From the NCBI RefSeq assembly GCF_963666195.1, contig NZ_OY762653.1, positions 1,116,001 to 1,180,000 of the forward strand: a DNA stretch of 64,000 nucleotides. Reading direction: 5' to 3'. Shown here in pieces: positions 17,640 through 25,097 of the stretch (position 1 is the stretch's first letter; the number at the start of each line of letters is the position of its first letter). This stretch comes from Trichococcus shcherbakoviae (GTDB lineage: Bacteria > Bacillota > Bacilli > Lactobacillales > Aerococcaceae). A model generated the notes under the pieces. It ran no database searches. It was not told the origin of the DNA and saw nothing but the letters and a program-made list of their open reading frames with translations. A program made the translations under genes and the position numbers.

Positions 17640-18545
17640 CTATCTCATTTTATGCAATCCCTCTTTGATTGTTTGTTCATAATGATGTTTCGCATCCAGG
17701 AATCTTTGGGATTGACTCTTTTCATGGTGAATTTCTGAAATGATGACTGCATAGCCGTCCGAAAAGGCATAGAGCGATGTATGCAGCGGCGCCGGGAAGC
17801 GCGGATTCATCGCTCCAAGTGCCCCTTCGAATTTAGTATGAGAATCATGGGTGGCTTCGCGAATAACAGCTAAAATATCCTTTGGACTACTTTTCAGTCC
17901 CATAACCAGAAGCGTCGTTTCAAGCCAGTAAGGCCTCTGTGGTTGCCCCGGAAGACTATGCCTTCTTTTGATGCGTAGTTTCTTTTCGTCGACTTCTGTT
18001 TCCGTTCCGAGGATTTTTGCAATCTGCTCAATCTTCCTTAAATAATCCGTGGGAGTGTTCAATATACGATTGGCTAATTTGAAAGAACTTGCGCCGTGCC
18101 TTCCCCTCTGCCCAAATCCCCCCAAAAGGACAGCTCCTTCAAAAGCAGCTGCGCCGAAGACTAAATTGGCTTCTTCCGATTTTTTTGAGGAGACCGCTAT
18201 CCGCCACTTCGTTCCTTCCGTAAATGCATTTACAGTAAACGATTTTGAATGAGAAGGTCGAAATGTTCCATTTCTGGCACTGAATACCTTCTCAGTGAAC
18301 CAGATTTTGGATTTTAGCGAGGTGCCCTGAGCAGAACCAAAAAGCGCGCGTTCCTTCTCTTGCATGGCCTTTGTATCTGTATCGGATCCCAAAACACGAT
18401 ACCAATATCGGGTCATACCTTTAATCGAAGCCAGCCTCGCCTCGGATTGACCCGTGTCCGCCCCGTGAATCGTGACGGGCGTGATGGCCTCCAGTTCATA
18501 TTCTACGGATTGGACAGCTGAAACTTGTTTCTGAATGTTTTCCAT
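17640..18545 (-). CDS. cmr1: Cmr1, Cas7-like subunit capping the type III-B complex
   Basis: Cmr1 sits at the crRNA 3' end of Cmr complexes. The N-terminal YELEAITPVTIHGADT, then IKGMTRYWYRVLGSD and the loop LLGGFGQRGRHGASSF near residues 140-155, are family marks. It is 301 residues with a start at ATG 18545 and GAGAGGAT upstream. It is the first cmr gene and lies six bases after the CARF-HEPN gene, so the signalling nuclease and effector genes share a transcript. Confidence 0.9.
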   Translation of the reverse strand: MENIQKQVSAVQSVEYELEAITPVTIHGADTGQSEARLASIKGMTRYWYRVLGSDTDTKAMQEKERALFGSAQGTSLKSKIWFTEKVFSARNGTFRPSHSKSFTVNAFTEGTKWRIAVSSKKSEEANLVFGAAAFEGAVLLGGFGQRGRHGASSFKLANRILNTPTDYLRKIEQIAKILGTETEVDEKKLRIKRRHSLPGQPQRPYWLETTLLVMGLKSSPKDILAVIREATHDSHTKFEGALGAMNPRFPAPLHTSLYAFSDGYAVIISEIHHEKSQSQRFLDAKHHYEQTIKEGLHKMR

Positions 18546-18551
18546 ATCCTC

Positions 18552-19847
18552 TCACCTTCCTGCCCCAACCAAGGCAAATTCTCGTTCGAAATCGATTACG
18601 TCCTGATAATGTTCTTTGATGAATGCTTCCAACTTCGCTTCGCCGATGACATGCTCGTTGGTTCCCGCATGGTTAAAATTATTCCGATAATCGTTCAGAT
18701 TATTGTAGGTGTTATTAAAAAAGGCTTGGTTTTCCTGAATAATCGCCGCAATCCGTTCTTTATCCGATTCCTTCAGTTGGCTTTTTCCGACAGCAGCATC
18801 CAAATTCTTTACGAATGCAGCCAGATCGCTTTTCCTGTCTTTTTTGATGTCCTCATACTTCAGCAGCAGCGAGATGGCATAGCGATTGTTTCGGCTATTC
18901 TTCTTCACTTCAAAATGTTCGCAGAATACCGTAATGACACTTTCCAGCATCAATGTTATCGATTGTTGATACAGTCCGTATCTTACGCACCATTTGATCG
19001 CTGCCCCATAATAATCTGCATTGCTTTTTGCCTGCTGGAAGTCGTCAAAGATGAAAGAGAGCTGTTCTTTGATTTTGATGTAGGGATATGATTTCTCGGA
19101 GCTCGACGATTCTATTTTATCGATCGCCGCCTTGGTAAGAAGCCAGGAATCTTTTACATCGTGCAATCGGCAGAACGCGATCGATTTGGTCAGCTTCTGC
19201 ACTGCGTTCCCCAAGCCGAACATCCTCAACAAATCTTTCGAAAGCGGGTTATTCGCTATTTTTTGCACTTCCATATGGTTCTGCTTTTGCTTGGCATCCA
19301 GATCAATGAGCAGAGAGGGATTCCCAGTCTGCTTGAGGGAGCGTACCGCATTGCTCCATTCTTGCAATTCCAGGATGCTGGTCAGGTCGACAAATGGAGA
19401 CAGTTCCCCTTCGCCCTTAAAATTGCCGTAGTAGACCGCCTCGATGTTCATGTTTTCATTAAACAACAAAGCCAGTTCTGATGAAACCAAAGAAATCAGC
19501 GGAATCGAACGAAAGCCGTGCGTCACATCAAATACGATCGAATCTCCCGGAGCCATATGACTGTCGATTTTTTCGAAAAGAAGCCAAGGTTTTTCACCGA
19601 ATGATTCATCATAATAAACCCACTTAATCGGCATCTCACCCAACATTTCTTCGAAGGCCTGACCGTTCTTCGCCTTGGATTCTTCCGTAGCAAAGACTAC
19701 AATTTCGCCAAAGGGATCCTGCTTTATTGTTGCATAATAGTTGATCAAATATTCTTGTGTGAATTTTGATGCCATAACATAATCGGCATTCTGATACATC
19801 GTTTCCAAATATCTGCCGGTACCTAAAAAACAAAACAGTTTTTTCAT
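18552..19847 (-). CDS. CARF-HEPN ribonuclease, Csx1/Csx2 (TIGR02221) type
   Basis: The N-terminal CARF domain (about 1-160) starts KKLFCFLGTGRYLET and carries FDVTHGFRSIPL near residue 106, typical of the TIGR02221 group. The C-terminal helical HEPN domain (about 240-425) has the RNase motif Arg-x4-His as RNNFNH at 388-393. Proteins of this design degrade RNA when cyclic tetra- or hexa-adenylate made by Cas10 binds the CARF domain. The gene is directly upstream of cmr1 and preceded by a 211-base spacer with its own possible promoter. GGAGGTC precedes ATG 19847. The specific ring size sensed cannot be read from sequence. Confidence 0.88.
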   Translation of the reverse strand: MKKLFCFLGTGRYLETMYQNADYVMASKFTQEYLINYYATIKQDPFGEIVVFATEESKAKNGQAFEEMLGEMPIKWVYYDESFGEKPWLLFEKIDSHMAPGDSIVFDVTHGFRSIPLISLVSSELALLFNENMNIEAVYYGNFKGEGELSPFVDLTSILELQEWSNAVRSLKQTGNPSLLIDLDAKQKQNHMEVQKIANNPLSKDLLRMFGLGNAVQKLTKSIAFCRLHDVKDSWLLTKAAIDKIESSSSEKSYPYIKIKEQLSFIFDDFQQAKSNADYYGAAIKWCVRYGLYQQSITLMLESVITVFCEHFEVKKNSRNNRYAISLLLKYEDIKKDRKSDLAAFVKNLDAAVGKSQLKESDKERIAAIIQENQAFFNNTYNNLNDYRNNFNHAGTNEHVIGEAKLEAFIKEHYQDVIDFEREFALVGAGR

Positions 19848-19883
19848 GCTGACCTCCTGCCATCCTCATCCGTCAAAAGAAAC

Positions 19884-19958
19884 TCGATACCCTATCGAAA
19901 AGAATATATAAAAAAATCGGCCCTTATCTTAATGATTGACCGATTCCTTCGCATTATA
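19884..19958 (-). promoter_or_regulatory. Candidate internal promoter and hairpins before the csx1-cmr genes
   Basis: The 211 bases between the CARF-RelE gene and the CARF-HEPN gene hold, in minus-strand order, a TATAAT (19958-19953, weak -35), a six-base stem AATCGG/CCGATT (19945-19940 and 19920-19915) followed by at least seven T, and a second hairpin TCGATA-GGG-TATCGA (19898-19884). This could be a terminator for the cas1-cas2 transcript or an attenuator for the cmr operon. The stems are short, so the call is tentative. Confidence 0.35.
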
Positions 19959-20058
19959 CCGATAGTTCTTAGTTCGAGAATATCACTTTATACCTTTATT
20001 GTAAATTGAAATTTAATGAAAGAAAATAGTTCTATTATCATCATTGCGCTTCCTTTGA

Positions 20059-21264
20059 TCAATATGCGCTCAAGATGCCTGAAAATGCCGTTCTGGGTAT
20101 TTCACTGTAACCGTCGCCTCGAAAATCATTCCCGAGCATAGCGGATAAATTTTTCACATCCCGATCGTACTCTCCATGATTGGTCCATATTTTCTTTAAA
20201 TAGATGCTTCGTTTATCTGGGGACAAATAATATATCGCGCGATATTCAGGTGAGCAGCTCATCCGATAAAGGGAATACTCGTTGCCCTTGGAGACATCTG
20301 ACCACTGATATTCGTGATGCATAGTGTCTTGATACTTTTTATTTTCCGGGATTTCTGCATAGCGGTTCCAATCTGGCAGGAATTGGTTTATCAATGTATT
20401 GAGTTCCGCTTTCAACGACAGATATTTTGCTTCGGATACGTAGATGCTAGGAAAATAATGGTATCCCTGTGCTTTCAGTTTGTCAGCCAGAAAAGGCGAA
20501 AAAGTAATCAGACCCTCATCACGATAAAATACTTCTGGATAGTTTTCAACTTCCCGCTTCATTTCGTCCGGCAATGGATCCCACTCAAGGATTCCATTGA
20601 ATGAATAGTTTGATAAACAATAGAAGCGCTGGATCGCATCCCTGACTTCTCCCGTAGCGTAGCTTTCCATGTTCAGTTTGAGCGGCATTCTCGGCACAGC
20701 AATCAGATGGCTGGAATCCTCGAATTGATACCACGCTTCGTAACCGTTCAATTCCCCGACCAGATGAGCCAACATTGTAATTGTTTTATATCCTCCGATA
20801 GGCGCAAATATGACCTGTTCTTTCGCTTCTTCCAGGCTGCTGAACAAGTTGTTGAGAACGCGAACCAATTCGTGCATCCCTTGCATCATCGTCTTTGGCT
20901 CATTCATATTCAGGCCCGCTATCCGATGGTATCGCACGCAAACAGTTGGATACAATTCCTTTAGGCAAGCTCCCACCCCTGTTGCGGCTGACCCGCCGTT
21001 CGGAGTATCGCTGTGAATAAGGTGAATTTCAGCCGGAGCATCATAAAACGCGTCTTGCTGTTGCCAGCTCCTCATCACGGTCATTTCTGCACTGATGGAT
21101 TGATGAAGCAACACGGGATTCTCCGAAAGCTTTTCCTTTATTAATCTTGACCATTCCTTCTCATCACACAACTGGTCTTTATATTTGCTGAAAACATTGT
21201 TGCCGGATAAAAAGGAAGTTCCTGTTGTCAGGATCGCATATTGCTTCTTTTTTCTGTATCCCAT
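20059..21264 (-). CDS. CARF-winged helix-RelE-like CRISPR ancillary protein (Cami1-like)
   Basis: This 401-residue protein has an N-terminal CARF fold (about 8-195): a first strand ending ILTTGTSFLSGNN, HLIHSDTPNGG in the middle, and APIGGYKTITMLAHLVGELN near 154-173, the usual ligand-pocket helix. Residues about 205-275 look like a winged helix. The C-terminus (about 280-385) contains EYRAIYYLSPDKRSIYLKKI and WTNHGEYDRDV, which resemble the core strands of RelE/HigB-type ribosome-dependent mRNA interferases. This order matches the described CARF-RelE protein Cami1, which cleaves mRNA on ribosomes when bound to cyclic tetra-adenylate. The CARF part is firm; the RelE part is recognised by eye. 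It lies between cas2 and the CARF-HEPN gene. Confidence 0.72.
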   Translation of the reverse strand: MGYRKKKQYAILTTGTSFLSGNNVFSKYKDQLCDEKEWSRLIKEKLSENPVLLHQSISAEMTVMRSWQQQDAFYDAPAEIHLIHSDTPNGGSAATGVGACLKELYPTVCVRYHRIAGLNMNEPKTMMQGMHELVRVLNNLFSSLEEAKEQVIFAPIGGYKTITMLAHLVGELNGYEAWYQFEDSSHLIAVPRMPLKLNMESYATGEVRDAIQRFYCLSNYSFNGILEWDPLPDEMKREVENYPEVFYRDEGLITFSPFLADKLKAQGYHYFPSIYVSEAKYLSLKAELNTLINQFLPDWNRYAEIPENKKYQDTMHHEYQWSDVSKGNEYSLYRMSCSPEYRAIYYLSPDKRSIYLKKIWTNHGEYDRDVKNLSAMLGNDFRGDGYSEIPRTAFSGILSAY

Positions 21265-21341
21265 TTTTTATTATTGCCCCTTTACTTGATCGATATGCCT
21301 TCTGCTTTTTAATTCGCCTCTGCCCAGAGAGATAGTCATCA

Positions 21342-21626
21342 TCAGAGGATATAGAAATCTTCCAGTTCATCCTCCATGATTTCCCCTTGGCTGATTACTT
21401 CAGCATCAACTGGCAAGGTGTACATCCGGATATTATCTCCGTCGTCATAAAAATCCGAAAAATAATCCATCAATTTTTTCCTGAACGCATGATTTCCCTT
21501 GCATTCAAAGACAGACCTCTGGACCCTCGTGCCTCTGGCTAATAGAAACTTTGTGATTTTCCTTCTCTTTTTGTTATCAGAAATATCGAACGCAACCACC
21601 ATCAGATACTGTGTTTCCCCCATCAT
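21342..21626 (-). CDS. cas2: Cas2, spacer-acquisition protein
   Basis: This 94-residue ferredoxin-fold protein has the conserved N-terminal strand YLMVVAFDISDNKKR, with the Cas2 Asp after the first strand, and the RVQRSVFECKG segment. It forms the Cas1-Cas2 integrase. I chose ATG 21626 with GAGGTAGGTGAG just upstream; an in-frame GTG abuts the cas1 stop. It is co-transcribed with cas1. Confidence 0.93.
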   Translation of the reverse strand: MMGETQYLMVVAFDISDNKKRRKITKFLLARGTRVQRSVFECKGNHAFRKKLMDYFSDFYDDGDNIRMYTLPVDAEVISQGEIMEDELEDFYIL

Positions 21627-21632
21627 GCTCAC

Positions 21633-22637
21633 CTACCTCAACAGGAATGGCTTATAGGTTTCCGGAGACATTTCCCGCATCGCTTGCCACAGATCACCCG
21701 CTTGCTTTTCCAATGCTTCCCGATACGTGATGCCGGTATTTTCCTGATATACGGTATTGGTGGTCATCTTATGCTCGAACCCCTGTACAAATATTTTGAT
21801 TCCTTCGTCTGTGATGTAAACCCCATCTTTATCTGCAACCGTATAGAAATGTTCCATCGTTAGATTCTTACTGTGCAGCAGCGAGAGCACGAGACTGTCC
21901 ACTATGACGGGTCGCCACTCTTCCGTCAGGTCGCTTGCCAGCGTCGGGTGGTGCAAAGAGTCACTGTGGTAAAAACCGCAAAACGGATGCAGCCCATTTT
22001 GTTCTATGGCCGCATAGATTTCATACATCAGGATCGTATAACCAAAACTCAATAGGCTATTGACCGGATCTTTTGGCGGCATACGATTACGGCCATTAAA
22101 ACGGAATTCCTCGGATAATGAGCTGCTTATGCCATCGAAGTACGTTCTGGCCGCTATGCCTTCATAACCACGTAATTCATCTATCGTGTGGGCTTCATCA
22201 ATTTTATCCCGATAAATCCCCATGTTGCACATAATGTCGCTGCTTGCATCGGTTGGATTATCAGCATCGCGGAAAATTCTTCTCAAGAGAACTTGCTGAT
22301 TATTTAGTTTGCCTTTCACAAAGCGCTTGCTCAAGGCCAAAGAAAAATCATCCTCCTCCGACAGCATGAACTGCTTCCGCTGCCGTTCGATGTGCTGATG
22401 CTTGGTGGACTGCAATTTTCCGTAAAATTCGCCATACTTCGACAGGAAGGTGGCAACCACTCCCTTCTTTAAGCATGCCTTCATCAATTGCGTGGATAAT
22501 TGGATATTCCCGATAATAAGCATGCCCGAAACCTTCTCAAATGGAATTTCCGTTCTTTTTTCTGGCACTTCAACAACCAATCTACCGTTTTGATACCCGC
22601 ATTTGCCGCAATCATTTATCACATATACAGTACTCAT
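21633..22637 (-). CDS. cas1: Cas1, spacer integrase
   Basis: At 334 residues this is a full-length Cas1. The metal-binding triad is visible as Glu159 (LRGYEGIAAR), His224 (GLHPFCGFYH) and Asp236 (LASDLTEEWRP). The N-terminal beta domain has a CGKC pair at residues 10-13. No reverse transcriptase is fused. GGGGTGAT precedes the start codon. The gene is the first after array 2, in the same direction, with no clear terminator between them, so array read-through may contribute to its expression. Its presence means the system can probably acquire spacers by itself. Confidence 0.95.
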   Translation of the reverse strand: MSTVYVINDCGKCGYQNGRLVVEVPEKRTEIPFEKVSGMLIIGNIQLSTQLMKACLKKGVVATFLSKYGEFYGKLQSTKHQHIERQRKQFMLSEEDDFSLALSKRFVKGKLNNQQVLLRRIFRDADNPTDASSDIMCNMGIYRDKIDEAHTIDELRGYEGIAARTYFDGISSSLSEEFRFNGRNRMPPKDPVNSLLSFGYTILMYEIYAAIEQNGLHPFCGFYHSDSLHHPTLASDLTEEWRPVIVDSLVLSLLHSKNLTMEHFYTVADKDGVYITDEGIKIFVQGFEHKMTTNTVYQENTGITYREALEKQAGDLWQAMREMSPETYKPFLLR

Positions 22638-22730
22638 GACATCACCCCTACCGACATTTTTGAAGCGTTTTCAAAAACACGTCATTTAAACTTCATCGCT
22701 ATATGCATATTTAATAGTTTAGCGCTGTTT

Positions 22731-23060
22731 ATTTCTGGCCCCTTATTGGGGAGGTGTTTCTTAACTTCACAATCTGTGTAAACGGACTGTATGATATTGA
22801 CGGGTTTCCGACCCCTTATTGGGGAGATGTTTCTTAACTTGAATGATATTGAGTTCGATATAGAGTCTATGGAGTATGGGTTTCCGACCCCTCATTGGGG
22901 AGATGTTTCTTAACTCTGCAGACATCAATGTCCGTTATTTGTCCAGTATTGGGTTTCCGACCCCTCATTGGGGAGATGTTTCTTAACGCTAGGGCAGGAG
23001 GTATGGGCAGTCATGGGTATAGTAGGTTTCCGACCCCTCATTGGGGAGATGTTTCTTAAC
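22731..23060 (-). CRISPR. CRISPR array 2: five repeats, four spacers, transcribed leftward
   Basis: Repeats of 35 bases lie at 22731-22765, 22804-22838, 22880-22914, 22953-22987 and 23026-23060, the same family as array 1. Spacers are 38, 41, 38 and 38 bases. The left-most copy is degenerate at its outer end (ATTTCTGGCCCC), as expected for the distal repeat. The three copies nearest the leader read CTCATT in the hairpin loop while the distal ones read CTTATT. The leader on the right sets transcription leftward, toward cas1. Confidence 0.96.
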
Positions 23061-23200
23061 CCTGTCAGCTGAATCCCTTGGGGGACGTGGGCTAAATGTG
23101 GCATTTGCGGGAGGAACACGATCTTTCAGATTATTTTCGTACTCAATCTGTGGAAAACAGGTTCAAACCCTTATTGCTGTAGTTGCGGGAGGCTTTCTAA
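23061..23200 (-). other. Leader of CRISPR array 2
   Basis: This is homologous to the leader of array 1 over about 140 bases, with CTGTCAGCTGAATCC at the repeat junction and the TTGCGGGAG motif at 23105 and 23183, again 78 bases apart. Sequence beyond it is AT-rich and not conserved between the two arrays. Confidence 0.85.
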
Positions 23201-23277
23201 AAAATAATCATTTTAAATGTGTAGCATCATTTTATCGATGGAATTCAGCAATAAAATCATTTGCAACTAATATTAAT

Positions 23278-23283
23278 ATTATA
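23278..23283 (-). promoter_or_regulatory. Candidate -10 element for CRISPR array 2
   Basis: TATAAT on the minus strand lies 218 bases before the first repeat, matching the 217 bases seen at array 1. The -35 region (near 23301-23306, CTGTTT) is poor. Confidence 0.4.
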
Positions 23284-23439
23284 TCAAACCATCTAGATAA
23301 AAACAGCTAATGTAACTAAATATATTCATTTTCGTTTAATTTGTTAATCGTATAGTTCATGTTCCTTATGCTGTGTGAAAAACAGTGGAATTAGTGATGC
23401 ATTTAAAATATAGCTTCAACCTTTTTGATAAAAAAAAAT

Positions 23440-23484
23440 TCCTCTGCACGGTTGGTGAGCTGAGTTTACCAACCGTGTAGAGGA
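23440..23484 (-). terminator. Strong rho-independent terminator
   Basis: Seventeen-base arms (23440-23456 and 23468-23484, one G-T pair) are followed on the minus strand by about eight T. It faces leftward, about 255 bases after the rsuA stop, and isolates the CRISPR island from rsuA transcription. Confidence 0.85.
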
Positions 23485-23739
23485 TTGCTAATATTCAGGA
23501 ATAAGAATTTAGAAAACTATATTTTGTAAATGAATTGAATATGTCTTTTTCAATCCCTTGGCGATGTGACTTACAGGAGAATATAAGCATCGTTAATGCT
23601 TGGTAGAAAAATTTCGGCCTTATCAATTGCTCTGGCGTATGCTCAGTTCAGTTTCCACTCAATAACACCGTTGGTGGGAAAGGTATCAATCTCGTCTGAT
23701 AAAACCACCCTAATAGTTTAATGCAACATCAGTGCCCGG
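23485..23739. other. Intergenic stretch between rsuA and its terminator
   Basis: I see no gene here. A short minus-strand peptide ends FPTNGVIEWKLN at 23643, but only about 20 codons are open and it has no start or ribosome binding site. It could be a relic or chance. Confidence 0.4.
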
Positions 23740-24459
23740 CTATTTGAAATACGGCTTGAGTTGTTCCAATTCCGCTTCGTTGAGCGGCCGATAACTGCCG
23801 GGTGGAATCGATTCGTCCAGTTCGATTGGTCCCATCGTCAGCCGTTTCAGGTAGGTGACTTTCTTGCCGACCGAAAGGAACATCTTCTTCACTTGGTGGA
23901 ATTTCCCTTCGCTGATGTCCAACAGCACGCGGCTTTCGTCGTCCTCTTGGCTGAGGATGGTCAAATGGGCCGGCTTGCAGGTAGTTCCGCCGTGGAAGAC
24001 GATCCCTTCGGCGAAGGCTTCCTGATCGGCGGCGGTCACGCGCTCGTTCACGACGACTTCATAGCGCTTCGTCACTTTTTTGTGCGGCAGCAACAGCTGA
24101 TATCCCAGTTGCCCGTTGTCCGTGATCAGCAGCAGCCCTTCCGTGTCCTTGTCCAGCCGTCCCACAGGATAGAGGCCCGGTCTGCGGTCGGACGGGTCGA
24201 TCAGATCGATGACGGTCCGGTTGCCTTCATCGGATACCGCCGTCACAACTCCAGCCGGCTTGTGCAGCATGTAGTAGACATTGGTCCGATGCGTCAGCGT
24301 TTCCCCCGAGACGATGACCGTCTGGAGCTGCGGATCGACATTGTGACTGTCCGCCAGCACGATTTCCCCGTCGATGCTGACCTGTTTGCTTCTGATCAAT
24401 TTTTTCACTTGTCCTCGCGAACCGTAGCCGCATTCGCTGAGCAGTTTGTCCAATCGCAT
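23740..24459 (-). CDS. rsuA: RsuA-family rRNA pseudouridine synthase
   Basis: This is a small-subunit type pseudouridine synthase (U516 family) of 239 residues. An N-terminal S4 RNA-binding domain (MRLDKLLSECGYGSRGQVKK) is followed by the catalytic domain with GRLDKDTEGLLLIT, where the Asp is the nucleophile, and by GKFHQVKKMF. The C-terminus PPGSYRPLNEAELEQLKPYF is repeated in diverged form at 10307-10430. It stands alone, leftward, and forms the right border of the CRISPR island. Confidence 0.93.
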   Translation of the reverse strand: MRLDKLLSECGYGSRGQVKKLIRSKQVSIDGEIVLADSHNVDPQLQTVIVSGETLTHRTNVYYMLHKPAGVVTAVSDEGNRTVIDLIDPSDRRPGLYPVGRLDKDTEGLLLITDNGQLGYQLLLPHKKVTKRYEVVVNERVTAADQEAFAEGIVFHGGTTCKPAHLTILSQEDDESRVLLDISEGKFHQVKKMFLSVGKKVTYLKRLTMGPIELDESIPPGSYRPLNEAELEQLKPYFK

Positions 24460-24568
24460 CCATCCTCATCCTTTCCGTTTTTATTGCAGTCCTTACATTC
24501 TAAGCGGAACGGATCTTTGTTGCAAGCGGCATCCATGGATTACCAAAAAAATCCCCCCCGTTTGTGTA

Positions 24569-25087
24569 TCATCTCGAGGGGAATGTTTTATCTTCAATTT
24601 CAATCAGGCGAGGCGCCATTATTCCGAATTTGTTCACCACAGGATCCAGGTTCTTTCTGTTGATGCAAAGATACAGATCCTTATCGCTTGCCAACAGCAT
24701 CTTCAACGCCCGGCAGAACCCTTTCCTTTGCAGTTCGACCGGGCCAATCTCATCCAGCAGGATGGTCCGGATCAACGGGTCGGAAAGGAAATCCCGGATG
24801 GCCTGCTCGGCAGCCACGAGGGGCTCCCGCAGGAAAGTGAAGCGGTCGAACCCGAAGCTGTCCTTTTGAAGCGGCACTGCATCAGGATTGCTTAATCTGA
24901 TGAACGGAAGTGTCTCTCCTGTCGCCAGTCTTTTCAGGTCATAGCCTTCGAACGCACCCTGCTCCGAAAAAACTTTGATGCTGGCGAAACCGTCGGCCGT
25001 ACAGACAGGCAGCTCATGGTAGAGCCTGATCAGCTCCGTTGTCTTTCCGGAGTTCATTTCACCTGTGATGATGTTCACTCGTCCCAT
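24569..25087 (-). CDS. THEP1-like nucleoside-triphosphatase, last gene of the molybdenum hydroxylase operon
   Basis: This 172-residue P-loop NTPase has Walker A GEMNSGKTT at the N-terminus and the Walker B segment TILLDEIGPVELQRKGF near residue 115, the marks of the THEP1/NTPase_1 group, which hydrolyse nucleotides in vitro with unclear roles. I chose ATG 25087 with AGGGGGG just upstream. It closes an operon with a membrane protein and the three molybdenum hydroxylase subunits, so a job in cofactor handling or enzyme assembly is possible but unproven. It is not the YqeC accessory protein of selenium-dependent hydroxylases by length or sequence. Confidence 0.75.
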   Translation of the reverse strand: MGRVNIITGEMNSGKTTELIRLYHELPVCTADGFASIKVFSEQGAFEGYDLKRLATGETLPFIRLSNPDAVPLQKDSFGFDRFTFLREPLVAAEQAIRDFLSDPLIRTILLDEIGPVELQRKGFCRALKMLLASDKDLYLCINRKNLDPVVNKFGIMAPRLIEIEDKTFPSR

Positions 25088-25097
25088 GCCGTCCCCC

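Noticed and set aside
22656-22677. TTTTTGAA/TTCAAAAA inverted repeat between array 2 and cas1 as a terminator
   Set aside because: The stem is A/T only with no following T run in the leftward direction, too weak to call.
24569-25087. THEP1-like gene as YqeC of selenium-dependent hydroxylases
   Set aside because: It is shorter and carries the THEP1 motifs (GEMNSGKTT, LLDEIGPVEL) typical of another P-loop family.
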